A stretch of DNA of 45,484 nucleotides from Naegleria lovaniensis (taxonomy: Eukaryota > Heterolobosea > Eutetramitea > Acrasida > Naegleriidae). A model generated the notes under the pieces. That model did not search any database. It had not been told where the DNA came from and worked only from the letters and a program-made list of their open reading frames with translations. How positions within the stretch are numbered: the first letter of the stretch is position 1; each line of letters starts with the position of its first letter. The stretch is taken from NCBI RefSeq assembly GCF_003324165.1, contig NW_025407864.1, forward strand, positions 1 through 45,484, written 5' to 3'. Positions 30,190 through 42,635 of this stretch are shown here, one piece after another. The translations under genes and the position numbers were made by a program.

Positions 30190-32249
30190 TTATTGATTCT
30201 TTTTCGTGCTGACAGAGTCAACGCTTTTGTGACCATGCCTCTCAGAGTGATGACCATGACGACTAGGTATCATGGTTAAAATGACATATATTGGAAAGAA
30301 TGCCATATGACCACACCATTGCATGGATCTAAAGAATTGAATGGAATTATCCCAAGACAATAACAAGAATGGTGGTAAAATGTAGGATGTGAAAATACCA
30401 GTTGCAATGAATGACAGTATCTTGTAGGTGTAGGACATGAGACGACTATTCTTTGCAGAGAAGAGATGTTCAACATCGTTCAAAAAATAGGGTCTCATCT
30501 TTTTGTGAGCCAAACGTCCAATCAAACTCATGGCCAGTGCGTAATGAATCCACATGATGGCATATCCTGCATAGACTCCTGTTGTGCGAGTGGAATGAGT
30601 TATAATTGTCGTGTCAATGATGTCATTCCCAATCAGAAGATGACATAGATTCATAGTGTCAATGAGTGTATAATACATAGTTACATAAAAGGTACACCAA
30701 AGTCATCGAATGATGTGAAATTTTGAAAGAAAAACATACCATGCCAAATGGCGCTCACAATAAATGTAATAACAGTTGCCAAAGTACCAGGTTTTTCTCC
30801 AACTCGGGTATATACATAATTTCTCAACCATTTTGAAACAGAAACATTCCAAGTAGTTGTCACATCGCGAAGATTGGATGCAAGGAAATGATCAAAGTAA
30901 TCGACTGCCTCCGCACCAGAAAAAGAAAATTCACCAGACTTGTAATGTCTTTGATATCCAAAACCTGTAATGAGTAATGCAGCTTCGCTCCAGCACCATC
31001 CCACAACATATTTAAATTTGATAGAGTTCATACATGCAAATGAAAACAGAAATTTGTACAAGAGAGAACTTCCTAAAAGCTCTCTTGGATGATCTCCTCT
31101 TTCATAAATGACATCTTCGAGTTGCTCTCTTCCAAAATAGGATGCTGTTTGCAAAACGAGAACCATATTGACTAGAGCGAGAATAATCTTTTTCAACACT
31201 AATAACCAAGGAATTGGTGGATTTTTTCTCTCCCTTGTGCTATTATTCAAATCTCTGATAAATGAAATATCATGTGCTTCATACTCGCCATAAATAAATC
31301 TCAAATAGTCACTCATTTCATAGATTGGACCAGACAAGACAGGAATAAAGAAGAATAAGAAACCAAAATATTCCATGAGTGATGGCATTCGTTCCAATCT
31401 GTTAGTTCTATGGTATGGATTGGTAACACCTTTTCCTTCCTTGGAATCAGGATCATGAACGAGTATACCATCATATAAATTCCATGCCACAGCAGTGGTC
31501 TTCAAAGTAATGAGCATTTGCAGTCCTGTAAAGTCCAATTTCCATCCTAAATAATCCGTTAACATTCGATGATAGTGACACACAAGCAAGTATCCGAATG
31601 AGAACACCACAGCCACCAGTGGAACTGCCAATCGAGCTCGGCTGCGTCTCAAATACTTGACCACTCGGTCACTCATGCCAACAGTCACATACAGCCATAG
31701 ATATACCATCAATGGCACAGCTATCGAATGCAAAGTATGTACTCCAAACGTATAGAATGTGTAAACAAGTCCAATCCATGCTCCCAACACAGCTCTCATC
31801 ATTCCAAATCGAGTCATTCTCAACACCAACGCTAACGGAAAATTCATGGCAATCAGAAAGAACATGTATGTAGCTGCCGATTGATCCACTCCCAATGAAT
31901 TGGAAATATTTCTAATGACTTCATTGAGTGGACGTACAAATAATTCATGCATGAAATTTGGTTCCAATACCTGAAAAGATAACGAACGCGATGATGATGA
32001 GATGACACCTGAATCCGAGAGAGTACTCATTGACACGGCACCTCCCAACCATGCATCTGTATAATTCATCATGGTTTTGGTCGTTTTCATCATGACACTA
32101 CTTCCGTTTTCCAACACTTTGGTTGGCCATTGCATCAAGGCTTGTACGAGAGATTCCATCACGATGGTGGTTGTGTTCATGAGAGGCTGTTGTTGTTGAT
32201 GAGGATTATTACCAATGTGCAGTAGTAACATTGAAAGAAGGCTATTCAT
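30190..32249 (-). CDS. MBOAT-family lysophospholipid acyltransferase
   Basis: Two exons, 32249-30740 and 30578-30190, phase-1 intron (donor GTATGT, acceptor ACAG), giving 632 residues. The splice rebuilds SAIWHG followed by VYAGYAIMW, the MBOAT active-site region, where the His of WHG is catalytic. Upstream, TTTWNVSVSKWLRNYVYTR gives the conserved Asn-containing block (WN..V..WLR.YVY) and GLQMLITLK a further lysophospholipid-acyltransferase block. About ten hydrophobic segments suggest a multi-pass ER membrane enzyme. These motifs favour the MBOAT1/2/5-ALE1 branch that reacylates lysophospholipids over the DGAT1/ACAT branch. The first 100 residues are Ser/Thr-rich and variable. It is divergent from the receptor kinase, with a 406-base shared upstream region. 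Confidence 0.88.
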
Positions 32250-32655
32250 TTTTTAAAAAAGGATGAAAAACTCTTAAACGGATGAGGATGTAATCTTTGA
32301 ACGTTAAAGATTACAAAATTTCATGTCGTTATGAAAATTGGATTGAGAGCGTGTGGGATCGGGGAGTAGTGGTTTGGAAAATTGTTAAACTAATGTTCGT
32401 TGCAAATGGATTTCAAAGAACATGTCCATGATCGTTGAAATGGCAGAGTGTAAATGAAGGTTAAATGTCAGATTGAATATTTCCTTATTTGAAATTTCCT
32501 TATTCAATCTGACATTTTTGTGAATTTGTTGAATTGAAAGAAATTGTCATACATTGAATCTTGATGGGCCACAGTCTTCTTGTTTGATGTTGGAGTTTCA
32601 TCTTTTATTTTCAAAGTGTCACAAGGAAGAGAAGGCAACTCTCGCCCCAAAAAAA
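32250..32655. other. Divergent promoter region between MBOAT and receptor kinase genes
   Basis: This 406-base spacer lies between two genes transcribed away from each other and must hold both promoters. It contains one conspicuous inverted repeat (listed separately) and AT-rich sequence. A frame open through its right end has no convincing start upstream of 32656. Confidence 0.5.
32463..32517. repeat. Perfect 17-bp inverted repeat in the divergent promoter
   Basis: The arm AAATGTCAGATTGAATA at 32463-32479 is matched by its exact reverse complement at 32501-32517, with a 21-base AT-rich loop. It sits about 140 bases upstream of the receptor-kinase ATG. It could be a protein-binding dyad, a cruciform or the tip of a small foldback element. 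No flanking target duplication is obvious. Confidence 0.8.
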
Positions 32656-35600
32656 ATGTTTTCCGAACTGCCGAAGAAGCACTCGTTCAATACTCATGTT
32701 TTATGCCTTTCTATCATTCTTTTGCTACAGGTGATTCTGCCGAGTCTTTCCATCATGATGAGAAGGGAGGACTCTTTGGTCCATGGTGCTTCTTCTTTGG
32801 ACCATGGCCATTTCGTTTTCAATCGCTCCGAAATGATGACGGAAACAACAACACCTTCGGAAAAGATTTTAAATCATGTTGTGGCAGTGGATGATGAAAC
32901 ACTTGTACTTTACATTCAACCCTCGCCATCTAGGATGTTCAATTTCAAAAATTTCAATAGTTATAACATGAATAATTGTACAAATATTCGAACGCCGTGT
33001 GCCTCGTTGGCGGAGGCTCTTCAATTTGCTCAAAGAAATACTAGTTTTACAAAGGTGTTGTTAAAATTGATGAACGACAGTGATGGCAATGTGACGTATG
33101 GAAGTGAACAATGTCTAATTGATGTGAATGGATATTTTCGACAAGTGACGATCACATCTCTGAATTTACAACAAATCATCACATTGGATTGTAATTATCA
33201 GAAATTGAACAAACATTTAGGTGCAGCAAATTTGGTGATTTTTGGAATTAAATTATTCAGAATGGATCTATGGTTGATGTATCCAACAATCGTAAACTTG
33301 GATGTGACAGGTGTGGAGTTGAATCATGTCCGTATTTTAGATGAAGATGTGACAACAATCACACCACTTCTAAAAACCATTACCATCTCTCTTAGCTCGA
33401 TCAAAAATTCAACCATTTCTGTTCAAAACAAGCGTTGGATTGAAATCAAAAGTTGTGACGTTTCAAACTCGAGCATGTCCTCTAAAATTTCATCTAAAAT
33501 ATCATTGACCTATTGCAAAATTGATAATTTTCAATTTACAGTTGATGATAGGATATTGGCACTAAGACAGTTGAATATTGATTTCAGCATCAGCTATTGC
33601 CGAATCATCAATTCCACTTTTATTATTTATGAATTTAACAGCACTATTTTTGAAGATGTACAATTCTATGGCACTAATATTATCCAGCACCTATTTTCAT
33701 ATGAAACAAAATATTCAAGAGTTACAGCAAGAGATAAGGCAGACTTTAAATTTCATGGAGTCACATTTATTTCGCTAGGAAAATGTACATTTACCGATTT
33801 GGAAGCATTGGACAATTCTAACAAGTATATTATTAGTGTCGAAACTACTTCAGGATTACTTCTTGATGCTGTCACGAGTTACAACAATAGAGCTCCACTT
33901 TTTTATATTCGAGAAGCACAAGGTATTCGAGCGTATGATTTAAATTTCACAAATAACGTAGGCCCATGTATGACTGTGAAATCAAACCTATATGAACCTG
34001 TACCTGGCCTGACGTCTTCCTTTCAAATTTATTCATCCACTTTTGAGAACAATTTTTGTACGACTGAGGAATGCAAAGGAGGAGCTCTTCAAGTCGTTTT
34101 TTACTTGCTTCACATTCAATCCTCTGTATTGAGAAACAACAGTGCTTTTAATGGAGGAGCCGTTCATGTTGAGACGGGTCTTCTTTCATTATTTAGTGTG
34201 GAATTCATTCAAAACATTGCGAGATCCAAAGGGGGTGCTGTTTATATTGGTTCTGGAACGTTTAACAGTGCACCCCTTAGTATTGCATTTAATTGCTTGT
34301 CCAATATTGCATACTATTCAGGAGGATGTATCTATTTTCACTCACCCATACAATCACCCATTAACTGGAAAGACGTCATCTTCAATCAAAACGAGGGAAT
34401 GTCTTATGGAAATGATTTGGCAGAGTCATTACATTCCATTCGATTCGATGTGTCTATTCAGTACGCATCTGGTAATAGCTCCATTTTTCGAAATAATCAA
34501 GTTCCTGAATTATATCTGTATCCTGGACAATTAGTTTCTAGTATTGAAATAACGGTATGGAATAACGTATCTGAGAGAGTGAAATTCTTGGAAAATCCGA
34601 TAAGCTATCAATTGGACGAATCTAAAAATGCATTGCTCAATTATGACAAGAACCCCAATAATTCTCTGGCACTCTCATCATTGACCGTTGCCATTTTCAC
34701 ACCAAATGTTCGACAAGTATTTCCATCGATTTATCTTGACACCAATACAAGGATTGATACAATTGTTCACATTGAACCTTGTCCTCAAGGAAAAAGTCTT
34801 GTCAAACAAGACGTGTTAGATGGTGCATGGATTTGTGTGGATGAGCCGTATATACCCTATGAAACCATCATTGCTGTAGCCTCAATTACCTCCATTCTAT
34901 TATTCTCATTATTTCTTCTTGCTCTGTATGCATTGTTTCGTTTAATTAGAAACATCATTTCCAAACTGAAACGATTGGAGAAGAAGGAGAAAGCTGAAAA
35001 GCTCATGGAGTCAAAACTTTTGGAAAAACGAGTCGTGTTAATGGAAGGACATGACCATCATGAATCTGCTCTCAGCAATTCACTTGGTGAAAAATCACCA
35101 TTACTTGTGAATCATCACGACGGTGACAAGCAGGATTCATCCCAATCGAACAATGGAAGTTCCTCAAAAAAAAGCGTCTCCTCTCACACCTCTCACCATG
35201 CACGAGAATATTCACAATGGATCATTTCCATTGACGAAATCGAAATTATGAAACGAATTGCAGACGGTGCAAATGGTACCGTGTATTTGGCAAGTTGGAA
35301 CGGAACTAAGGTTGCATTGAAAACTCTCAAACATAGTGATGAACCTCTCGACGCTTCTAGTGAAGATGAAGAATTCGAACGAGAAGCATCTCTATTGGGA
35401 AGCATTTCGACATCCGAATATTGTACAATTTTTTGGAGTTATTCTTGCAGGAAGCAAAAAGTATATGGTTGTGGAGTATGTGGAGAGAGGAAGTCTCGAT
35501 CGATTAATCTACAATTTGAAACATGGATTTGAAAAGATGACTCTATTTCAGAAAATTGATATTTTGTTTGGAGTTGCAAAAGGAATGAATTATTTACATA

Positions 35601-36272
35601 CACTGAAACCAAAGGGAATTATTCATAGAGATTTGAAACCTGGAAATATTTTGATTGACAATCATTTCACAGCAAAGATTTGTGATTTTGGTTTAAGTAA
35701 GGCATTGACAGATTCCAATTCAGCAACCACGAATATTGGAACATTGTCCTATATGGCTAATGTAAGTTATTGATGGCTACAGGGAAAGACGTTATTCATT
35801 GTTCAAATGATTTTCGTAATACTTGCCATATTTCTGATGTGTCCATCCAATCGTACAGGAAATGATTGAAGGAAATTCCAACTACAATCACAAGGTAGAC
35901 GTCTATAGTTTTGCAATCATCATGTGGGAATTATTCTTTGAAGAGACTCCATATCTGAACTCGGCCTGTGAAAAGCTTTACAAATTTATTGAACAAGGTG
36001 ACGATGTTTCGAGGTTTAATGTCATTGTAAAAGTATTGAAAGGTGAGAGACCAGTGATACCTTTTCGAAACCATGAAGAAATGAGAGAATGGATTTCCGT
36101 GTATTTGATAGACCAAACCAACACATTACAAACATCGTTGGATATTTTGTGTGACGTGACACAAGAATTCGTTTCAATCATGACATCTTGTTGGAATGCC
36201 AATTATTCAGAAAGGCCTGAATTTAGTGAAGTGTGTTTGAGACTTTCAAAATTACTAGAGTACTCAAAATAG
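32656..36272 (+). CDS. Receptor-like protein kinase with beta-helix ectodomain; one-base frameshift
   Basis: Exons are 32656-35761 and 35859-36272 (97-base phase-0 intron, donor GTAAGT, acceptor ACAG). The frame breaks once: base A35404 is extra, and skipping it turns an unrelated tail into FRHPNIVQFFGV, the standard kinase sequence. The conceptual product is 1,172 residues. The ATG at 32656 precedes a signal-peptide-like segment (LCLSIILLLQVILPSL). The ectodomain is a right-handed beta-helix with GGA-type repeats (AFNGGAVHV, SKGGAVYIG) as in Pmp adhesins. A transmembrane helix at about 735-765 and a TKL-like kinase domain follow, with GTVYLASWNG, HRDLKPGNI and DFGLS. Activation-loop MAPE is MANE here. 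Either a recent inactivating mutation or an assembly error is possible. Confidence 0.78.
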
Positions 36273-36784
36273 AAGTATTAATTGCAGATTAATTGCCACC
36301 CCTAAAGCAAGCAGTTGATTGTTGATAGTTGCTCATCATGCCACAAGTTCGAGTAGTATTACCTTAGACATGACCTTATTTTTGAACCACCCACATGCAG
36401 ATGGCCAGGCAAAACAATGACCAAGCTGAATTTACAGTTTCGTGACAAGTGGTGGTTTCATGATTTGAGATTTCAAAAAACAACAATTCGCGAATTGGAT
36501 TCCTTTTCGCGGATGAGATTCTTTCCATACGCACGATCTGATCAAATATTCCTGTTCTCGAGCCTTGGCTGATATGAACACATCCAGGAGAACAATCCAA
36601 GCATCCTCCTTGCTATGCTATCCATTCCTAAAAACTTGTGTTTCTCAAATCAACATAAAACCAATCAATTCCTGATCATGGAGATGATGATGATCGCACT
36701 CCATCGTGTACTCACTAAGCAACGTTACAACCTCCGAATTTTTTTCCTTTACAAATCCTCGCTCAATTTTCTGACGATCAAAAA
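36273..36784. other. Intergenic spacer between receptor kinase and IDH
   Basis: About 510 bases containing the receptor-kinase 3' end and the IDH promoter. Short open stretches on the minus strand (36600-36376, 36869-36645) lack a domain or good composition and are discounted. No RNA gene or repeat is seen. Confidence 0.5.
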
Positions 36785-38357
36785 ATGCTGAAAACCGCTG
36801 TATCGGGATTTTCTCTTTGCAAAAAATTTCCACACAACACCACAGCAGCCTTGTTGTTGAACACTTCAAACGTTGTTGCTCATCATCAGACTCGTTCCTC
36901 TGCTACGACCACAACACCATCATCATTATTGAATCATCAAGTGAGATCCTTCTCTACTAGAAACTCAACCATCATGGCTTCATTCCAAAAGATTAAAGTT
37001 GCAAATCCAGTCGTTGAATTGGACGGAGATGAAATGACCCGTATCATCTGGGCCTGGATCAAGGAAAAGCTCATCCTTCCATACCTTGAACTCGATATCA
37101 AGTATTACGATTTGGGTATTGAAAAGAGAGATGAAACCAGTGATAAGATCACTGAAGAAGCTGCTCATGCCATTAAAAAGTACAATGTTGGTATCAAGTG
37201 TGCAACCATCACTCCTGATGAACAACGTGTTGAAGAATTCAAATTAAAGAAGATGTGGAAATCACCAAACGGAACGATTCGTAACATTTTGGGTGGTACT
37301 GTCTTTAGAGAACCAATCGTTATTGAAAACATTCCAAGATTGGTTCCTGGTTGGACCAAGCCAATCGTCATTGGTCGTCATGCTCATGGTGATCAATACA
37401 AGGCCACTGATTTGGTTGTTGGTGAGCCAGGTAAGATGGAACTTGTTTTCACTCCAAAGAATGGTGGTGAACAAAAGAGATACACTGTCTTTGACTTTGA
37501 AGGTGCTGGTGTTGCTATGGGAATGTACAATACTGATGAATCCATCCGTGATTTTGCTTATTCATGCTTCAACTTGGCTGTTGATAAGAAGTGGCCATTA
37601 TACTTGTCCACAAAGAATACCATCTTGAAGGCCTACGATGGTCGTTTCAAGGACATCTTCCAAGAAATTTATGAAAAGGAATTCAAGACCAAATTCACTG
37701 AATTGGGCATTTGGTATGAACATCGTCTTATTGATGACATGGTTGCTCAAACTTTGAAGAGCAATGGTGGATTCATTTGGGCATGTAAGAACTATGACGG
37801 AGATGTTCAATCCGACATTGTTGCCCAAGGATATGGTTCATTGGGTTTGATGACCTCTGTTTTGTTGTGCCCAGATGGTAAGACTGTTGAATCCGAGGCT
37901 GCTCACGGTACTGTCACCAGACACTACAGACAACACCAAAAGGGTGAAGAGACCTCAACCAATCCAGTTGCTTCCATCTTTGCTTGGACTCGTGGTTTGG
38001 CTCATCGTGCCAAGTTGGACAATAACGATGCTTTGGCCAAGTTCTGTGACTCTTTGGAAGCTGCTACTATTGACACTATTAGAGAAGGAAAGATGACCAA
38101 GGATTTGGCTATCTGTATTCACGGAAACAAGTAAGTTTTTGGTGTTGTTTGATGATTTGTGATTTTAACACGAATATTGCCTTTAAATATGTTCTGCATC
38201 TGCTGAATGATTTTTCACAAATTTGTGAAATACACAAACCAACTACTTTCGGATCACATTCATGCACAACAACAGTGTCAACCGTAGCCAATATCTCAAC
38301 ACCAAGGAATTCATGGATGCTATTGATGCATCATTGAAGAAGAAACTAGGATTGTAA
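36785..38357 (+). CDS. IDH2: NADP-dependent isocitrate dehydrogenase, probable mitochondrial form
   Basis: Two exons, 36785-38130 and 38276-38357, phase-2 intron (donor GTAAGT, acceptor ACAG), giving 475 residues. The enzyme oxidatively decarboxylates isocitrate to 2-oxoglutarate with NADP. Hallmarks seen include [46 protein letters not shown] and [14 protein letters not shown], matching the eukaryotic dimeric NADP-IDH class. The last exon supplies the expected [17 protein letters not shown] ending. The first 63 residues are rich in Ser/Thr/Arg and lack acidic residues, like a mitochondrial targeting peptide ending near RSFSTRN. An internal ATG at 36974 starts a full-length catalytic domain, so a cytosolic form is possible. 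Confidence 0.95.
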
Positions 38358-38608
38358 GCTGTCATTTCTTTTTCTGTGGAATTAAAAATTCACACTCTAT
38401 GATGTTGTTTTTAGATTAAAATCAACGACTCATAGAGTTTCCAAGCTTTAAATAAATCCTATACCACCTATTGGACATTTGTATCATTTGACTAATATCT
38501 ATCTATCAAAACTTTTAATTTATTCAAAGATTAATTTAATTGTACAGTTTTAAATAATAACAATAAATTGTGATTTTATTAAAAAAATCTTCAACATTGA
38601 CATTCACA

Positions 38609-41198
38609 ATGACATCCGAATTGGCCGATGAAGACGAACTCATTCGATCCACCTTCCCCATTTTCATCAATGACGAGGAAGAGCAACAACAATACATGGA
38701 AATTTCATACCGATATTCGGAACGTGGCCACATTGTTCACGCTCTTCATTTGAAATGGTATTCCCACATTTCTCTGTACGACTTTGTGGAACAAACATGT
38801 TGCAATGAATATAAATTACCTCTCTATTTAAAAGAGAGTATCACTTTTCAATTATTGGAATTAATTCGGGAACGTCAAACGACAAGGAATGATCAAATTG
38901 TGGATGAATTTTATTATGAAGATGATGAAGATGATTGGCAAGTCGTTGGGGACGATCCGATCGATCATCAACCCAAATCCAACATGGAAGAGTATTCTTC
39001 TTTCAATGAATCCAATATTCTCAACATTGATCAAGAAATTTCAATATTACCGATTCAAGACATTTCCAAATTTTATCGACTTTTTCATTCGAGTTATGTG
39101 AATCAGATTTATTTGGTGAAAATTGCAAATGATTTGAGATGTGCCTATCAAGATAAAATTAAGGGAAGAGAAACTGAAATTAGTGAAATTCAGAAAGTGT
39201 ACGTAGTGTTAAGAGGTTGTGAGCATTGAAAATAATTATCAATATTATTTTTCTTCTTCTTATGAATGGTGACCCAAATTATGACAAAATGACACTTTTT
39301 GAATGTCACTTGTGTGAACATTATCAAAATTCACAATCAGTCATCGAGATGGAATGGAACAGAAAATGACTATGGAAAGAAATGATGAATTACAAGTCAT
39401 GGTCTTGGAGCACATGAAGCAATTAGAAGAATTGGAAGAAAAATGGAATGAAGAATTACGAGAGTTGTACAAGGAAATGGTCATTACTTTTTGGACATTT
39501 GTTTCTGATCTAGATAAGGAAGATGCTTTCACGAATCGATCCAAAACAAAGGCCAATCTCGTGAAAAGTAAGGACGATTTACTATTCCCAGCCTTTCGAT
39601 TGATGGAACCTCGTGGAAAACAATTTGAATTATTATTGAGAAATGAATTACAGGGAGACAAGTATTCCATTCAGAATGCATCCAACAAATTTGGAAATTT
39701 ATCGTCGTTCATTCGAAAATTCTCGATTCGAGCTAAGAAAAAGAAACATTCACCAAAAACTAACTCCACCACACAAGATCCATGGACTGTTTTGGAGACG
39801 TTTGATGCCATTGATAGTCCACAACCCATCTCGATGATGGAGGCTCGACCACCTGGTAATGCCACAACGTCCTCAGAACAAGAAGCCACACGAAAAAAGC
39901 TCAATGAAATCAAAAGAATGATGAAACGCATATTCAGAGATGGAAGAACTCTCACTGATATTCCTCGGCTCATTCAAACTGAGAGATTCCATTGCATTTC
40001 TATTTACAAAAAGATTGAGAGAATATATTTGGAGAATGATGACTTGTATAGTCCCTATGATGATTCGTATGTGTTCATTGAGGACGATGCAGACTCTGAG
40101 TTGTTTAAAGGAGACGGCACAAGACGCTTATGTGGAAGAGTTTTCATTATTTACACGGCTGACATGAGTGATTGTATTTGTAGGAATTTTAAAAAGGATG
40201 AGGAGGAACGTGACTGCGAAGAGGATTATATTCTGTTCAAAGCGAGACAAACATATAATTTGTATCAGTCAAGGCTGAGTGCACTTGTTGTGAATTGTTG
40301 CATTCAAAAGAGTTCTACCGTAGAGAGTGTGGGTGAAACATTGCATCAGGATGTAACGTCCTCGTCACATGTGACGACAAACAAGCAACACACTCCAACC
40401 TTGACTTGGGCCATGCGAGATATGGAGAGAATACGGTTTGAGGCCAATCATGCACAAGGTCCAGATTTTCATTTTCCATCATTTGACGAGCAAATAAGGC
40501 AAGTGAGGAACAATATTCAAGAGAGAACTGGTGCTAGCAGTAGTATCGGAAGCGGCAATGAAAATTCAAAGGATTATGAAACAACTCCCAAACTTGGAGA
40601 TTATTTCATTACCAAACATTCTAATTTGAGTTATGCAAATTTGATATTCCACCTCGTTTCACAGACCGATTACTCTTCTTCGAGTAGTAGTATTAATGGA
40701 AGTATCAATAATAGCATTGAAAATACTAATGAACAAGAATACGAACAAATCATGAATGGATATTCGAAAATTATGGATGATTGCAAAGAAATGGGAGTAC
40801 GAAATTTGGGTATTCAAGTTCCTCTCTCGGTGACGTTCAAACATCCAAAGCTGGGAGGAAACCTTCCCACTGGAGACACCATCATCATGCAAATACGTGA
40901 CTTGTTGAGAATGTATCTCACTAAACAGAAGGAGCACGGTGCTTGGTATTTACCAAATCTATTTCTGTACTGCCCAAAGAATCCAAAGCATTCGAGCGGA
41001 GACTTTCAATGTCAATGTCACTACATGCTCATGCAAGAAACCGATAATATTTTACATCATAGCTCAGTATCTTTGGACAGTAATGGTTCAGACTCTTCCA
41101 ACGAAAATGATAATTTACACAAGTACATTGTTGAGCCATTCTACAAGTCATTCCTGAATTCAAATGTTCAACTTCCTCCTGCTTGGATAAAAATGTAA
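38609..41198 (+). CDS. FERRY3 / C12orf4-like protein (DUF2362)
   Basis: Model: exons 38609-39198 and 39341-41198, phase-2 intron (donor GTACGT, acceptor CAATCAG), 815 residues. If not joined, the pieces are two adjacent frames (ends 39229, starts 39354). The join is supported by GT-AG sites of matching phase and by similarity of both parts to C12orf4. Part 1 has an N-terminal region like the family's start. Part 2 has a coiled coil, GPDFHFPSFDEQI, and YFITKHSNLSYANLIFHLV, the most conserved block of the family. The human protein is a subunit of the FERRY complex, which links Rab5 early endosomes to mRNA transport. A role in endosomal RNA trafficking is inferred from that homology. A Ser/Asn-rich insert lies near 610-650. 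Confidence 0.7.
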
Positions 41199-41287
41199 AA
41201 GAACAGAAATACTTCAGAAAATTCCTGGTAGAGGTTATTCAATGCATGCTAGGCTTGCTCATACCTGGAAATTCGCCATTGAAAAGT

Positions 41288-42001
41288 TCATGCATTGTCG
41301 TTAGTACATTTCACCTGAATATCCGAGAGAATTTGAAAACTCTTTGGAGAAAATTGCAAAGGCTCAAATTTACGAATGACAGGAGCCACTTGTTCATTAA
41401 GTACAGAACGGAACACTTTGTAAATTCTGTACGAAGGCTTTTTTGAAAAACAAGGACATAATTGAGTCGTTTGCTTCTCGAGTACATGTTGATGCAATCT
41501 TTTCAATTCATCACTCGTGAGGCAATAGAAATTCAAGCGCTCACTACGGGCTAACTTGTACATGAGCGAGTTCAAGACATTCATGTGTGCAACAGGTGTT
41601 GTGGCTGTTCGAGATGAAGCGTTATTTGGGCTCCTTGCAATGGAGAGAGTTTTATCAAGAAGCAGGCATAGATGCTTTTCAGCATCCTCCGTGTTGGGAA
41701 AATTCTCTTTACCATCATCTTCCATTGCATCAACATGTACTCTATTCAAACTGTCATTATTGCAAGAGTCATTGAGTGCGAATCTCAAGTGGTGCTTCAT
41801 GGTACTTGAAAATTCTTCTCCATCTTCCTCAATCACGGATTCTTTCAGCATTTGTCTGATGGCAAATATATATGCTTCTCTTTCATCTGCATAGATACCA
41901 ACACACTCTGAATAAGTATCTGAAAACTTGAAACAATCATCATGCTTTTCAAATACCACGCTAAAAACGGTTAAGGCTTTTCTACTACCACAACTATTCA
42001 T
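41288..42001 (-). CDS. Hypothetical protein, unknown family
   Basis: A 237-residue single-exon frame with ATG at 42001, convergent with the FERRY3-like gene, whose stop is 90 bases away. The N-terminus (about 1-75) has regular structure-like composition with charged and hydrophobic alternation. A Lys/Asp/Asn-rich middle follows. The C-terminal part (about 150-237) has helical segments and a CPCF motif. No signal peptide or membrane helix is seen, and no domain is recognised. Length, composition and the absence of a competing long frame support it being real. Confidence 0.65.
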   Translation of the reverse strand: MNSCGSRKALTVFSVVFEKHDDCFKFSDTYSECVGIYADEREAYIFAIRQMLKESVIEEDGEEFSSTMKHHLRFALNDSCNNDSLNRVHVDAMEDDGKENFPNTEDAEKHLCLLLDKTLSIARSPNNASSRTATTPVAHMNVLNSLMYKLARSERLNFYCLTSDELKRLHQHVLEKQTTQLCPCFSKKPSYRIYKVFRSVLNEQVAPVIRKFEPLQFSPKSFQILSDIQVKCTNDNA

Positions 42002-42635
42002 TTTGAGTAACTTTCAAAGACGATCCTTTCAAATTAGCTCTATTATGTATCTTGTTCAAAACGCCTACAACTAATCCATAAAAATCAAATTCGGGATTGC
42101 GACTAAGCGAAACAGGACCAAATATGAACAACACTTGTTCTTAATATTTTTTTTTAAAGAATTATTTGAGCCTTACTTTCGTTGAAATTGTTTTTTGAAA
42201 AAATATGTAATGAAGGAATGCATTGGATGAAATCAATCCTTTGCACTCGGAAGATCTCTTTCTCTCACCAAAAGATTCTCCTTTCCAGTTGATCACCATT
42301 TTAGAAATGAAGCGACAGTTGACAAAAAACAAGGCAACAGACCAGGTCACTGAAAAAAAATTCTTTACGGGTTGAACCTGATTTTGTGGACGACGGAATC
42401 AACACTCTCTCCCATTACAACAAAATTTTACTCTCTCAGTAATAGTAGTAGAGCTCAGAACTCTTTTCAGTCATTTTATTATTCCATCATCATTGGCATC
42501 ATCGGAATTTGAAAAGATTGTTTTTATCAATTATTATTCTGATCTGTTCCAAGTTGAACGTACAAACCTTGTTGAAATTCATCATCCAATCAAATTTTAA
42601 ACGTACTATATTTTGTTTTAATCATCATCATCATC
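42002..42635. other. Divergent intergenic region upstream of ARL8
   Basis: About 630 AT-rich bases separating the unknown minus-strand gene from ARL8, so it should contain both promoters. It has several A/T runs near 42146-42190 and 42350-42365 and an ATC-repeat just before the ARL8 ATG. No gene, RNA gene or obvious repeat element is supported. Confidence 0.5.

Noticed and set aside
35330-35420. Programmed frameshift as explanation of the receptor-kinase break
   Set aside because: No slippery heptamer at 35398-35410; a simple one-base insertion explains it.
36376-36600. 74-codon minus-strand frame upstream of IDH
   Set aside because: No ATG at the start, no domain, and it lies in the IDH promoter region.
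38140-38290. Reading IDH as ending at the TAA at 38132
   Set aside because: That stop lies inside a canonical intron; splicing gives the conserved IDH C-terminus.
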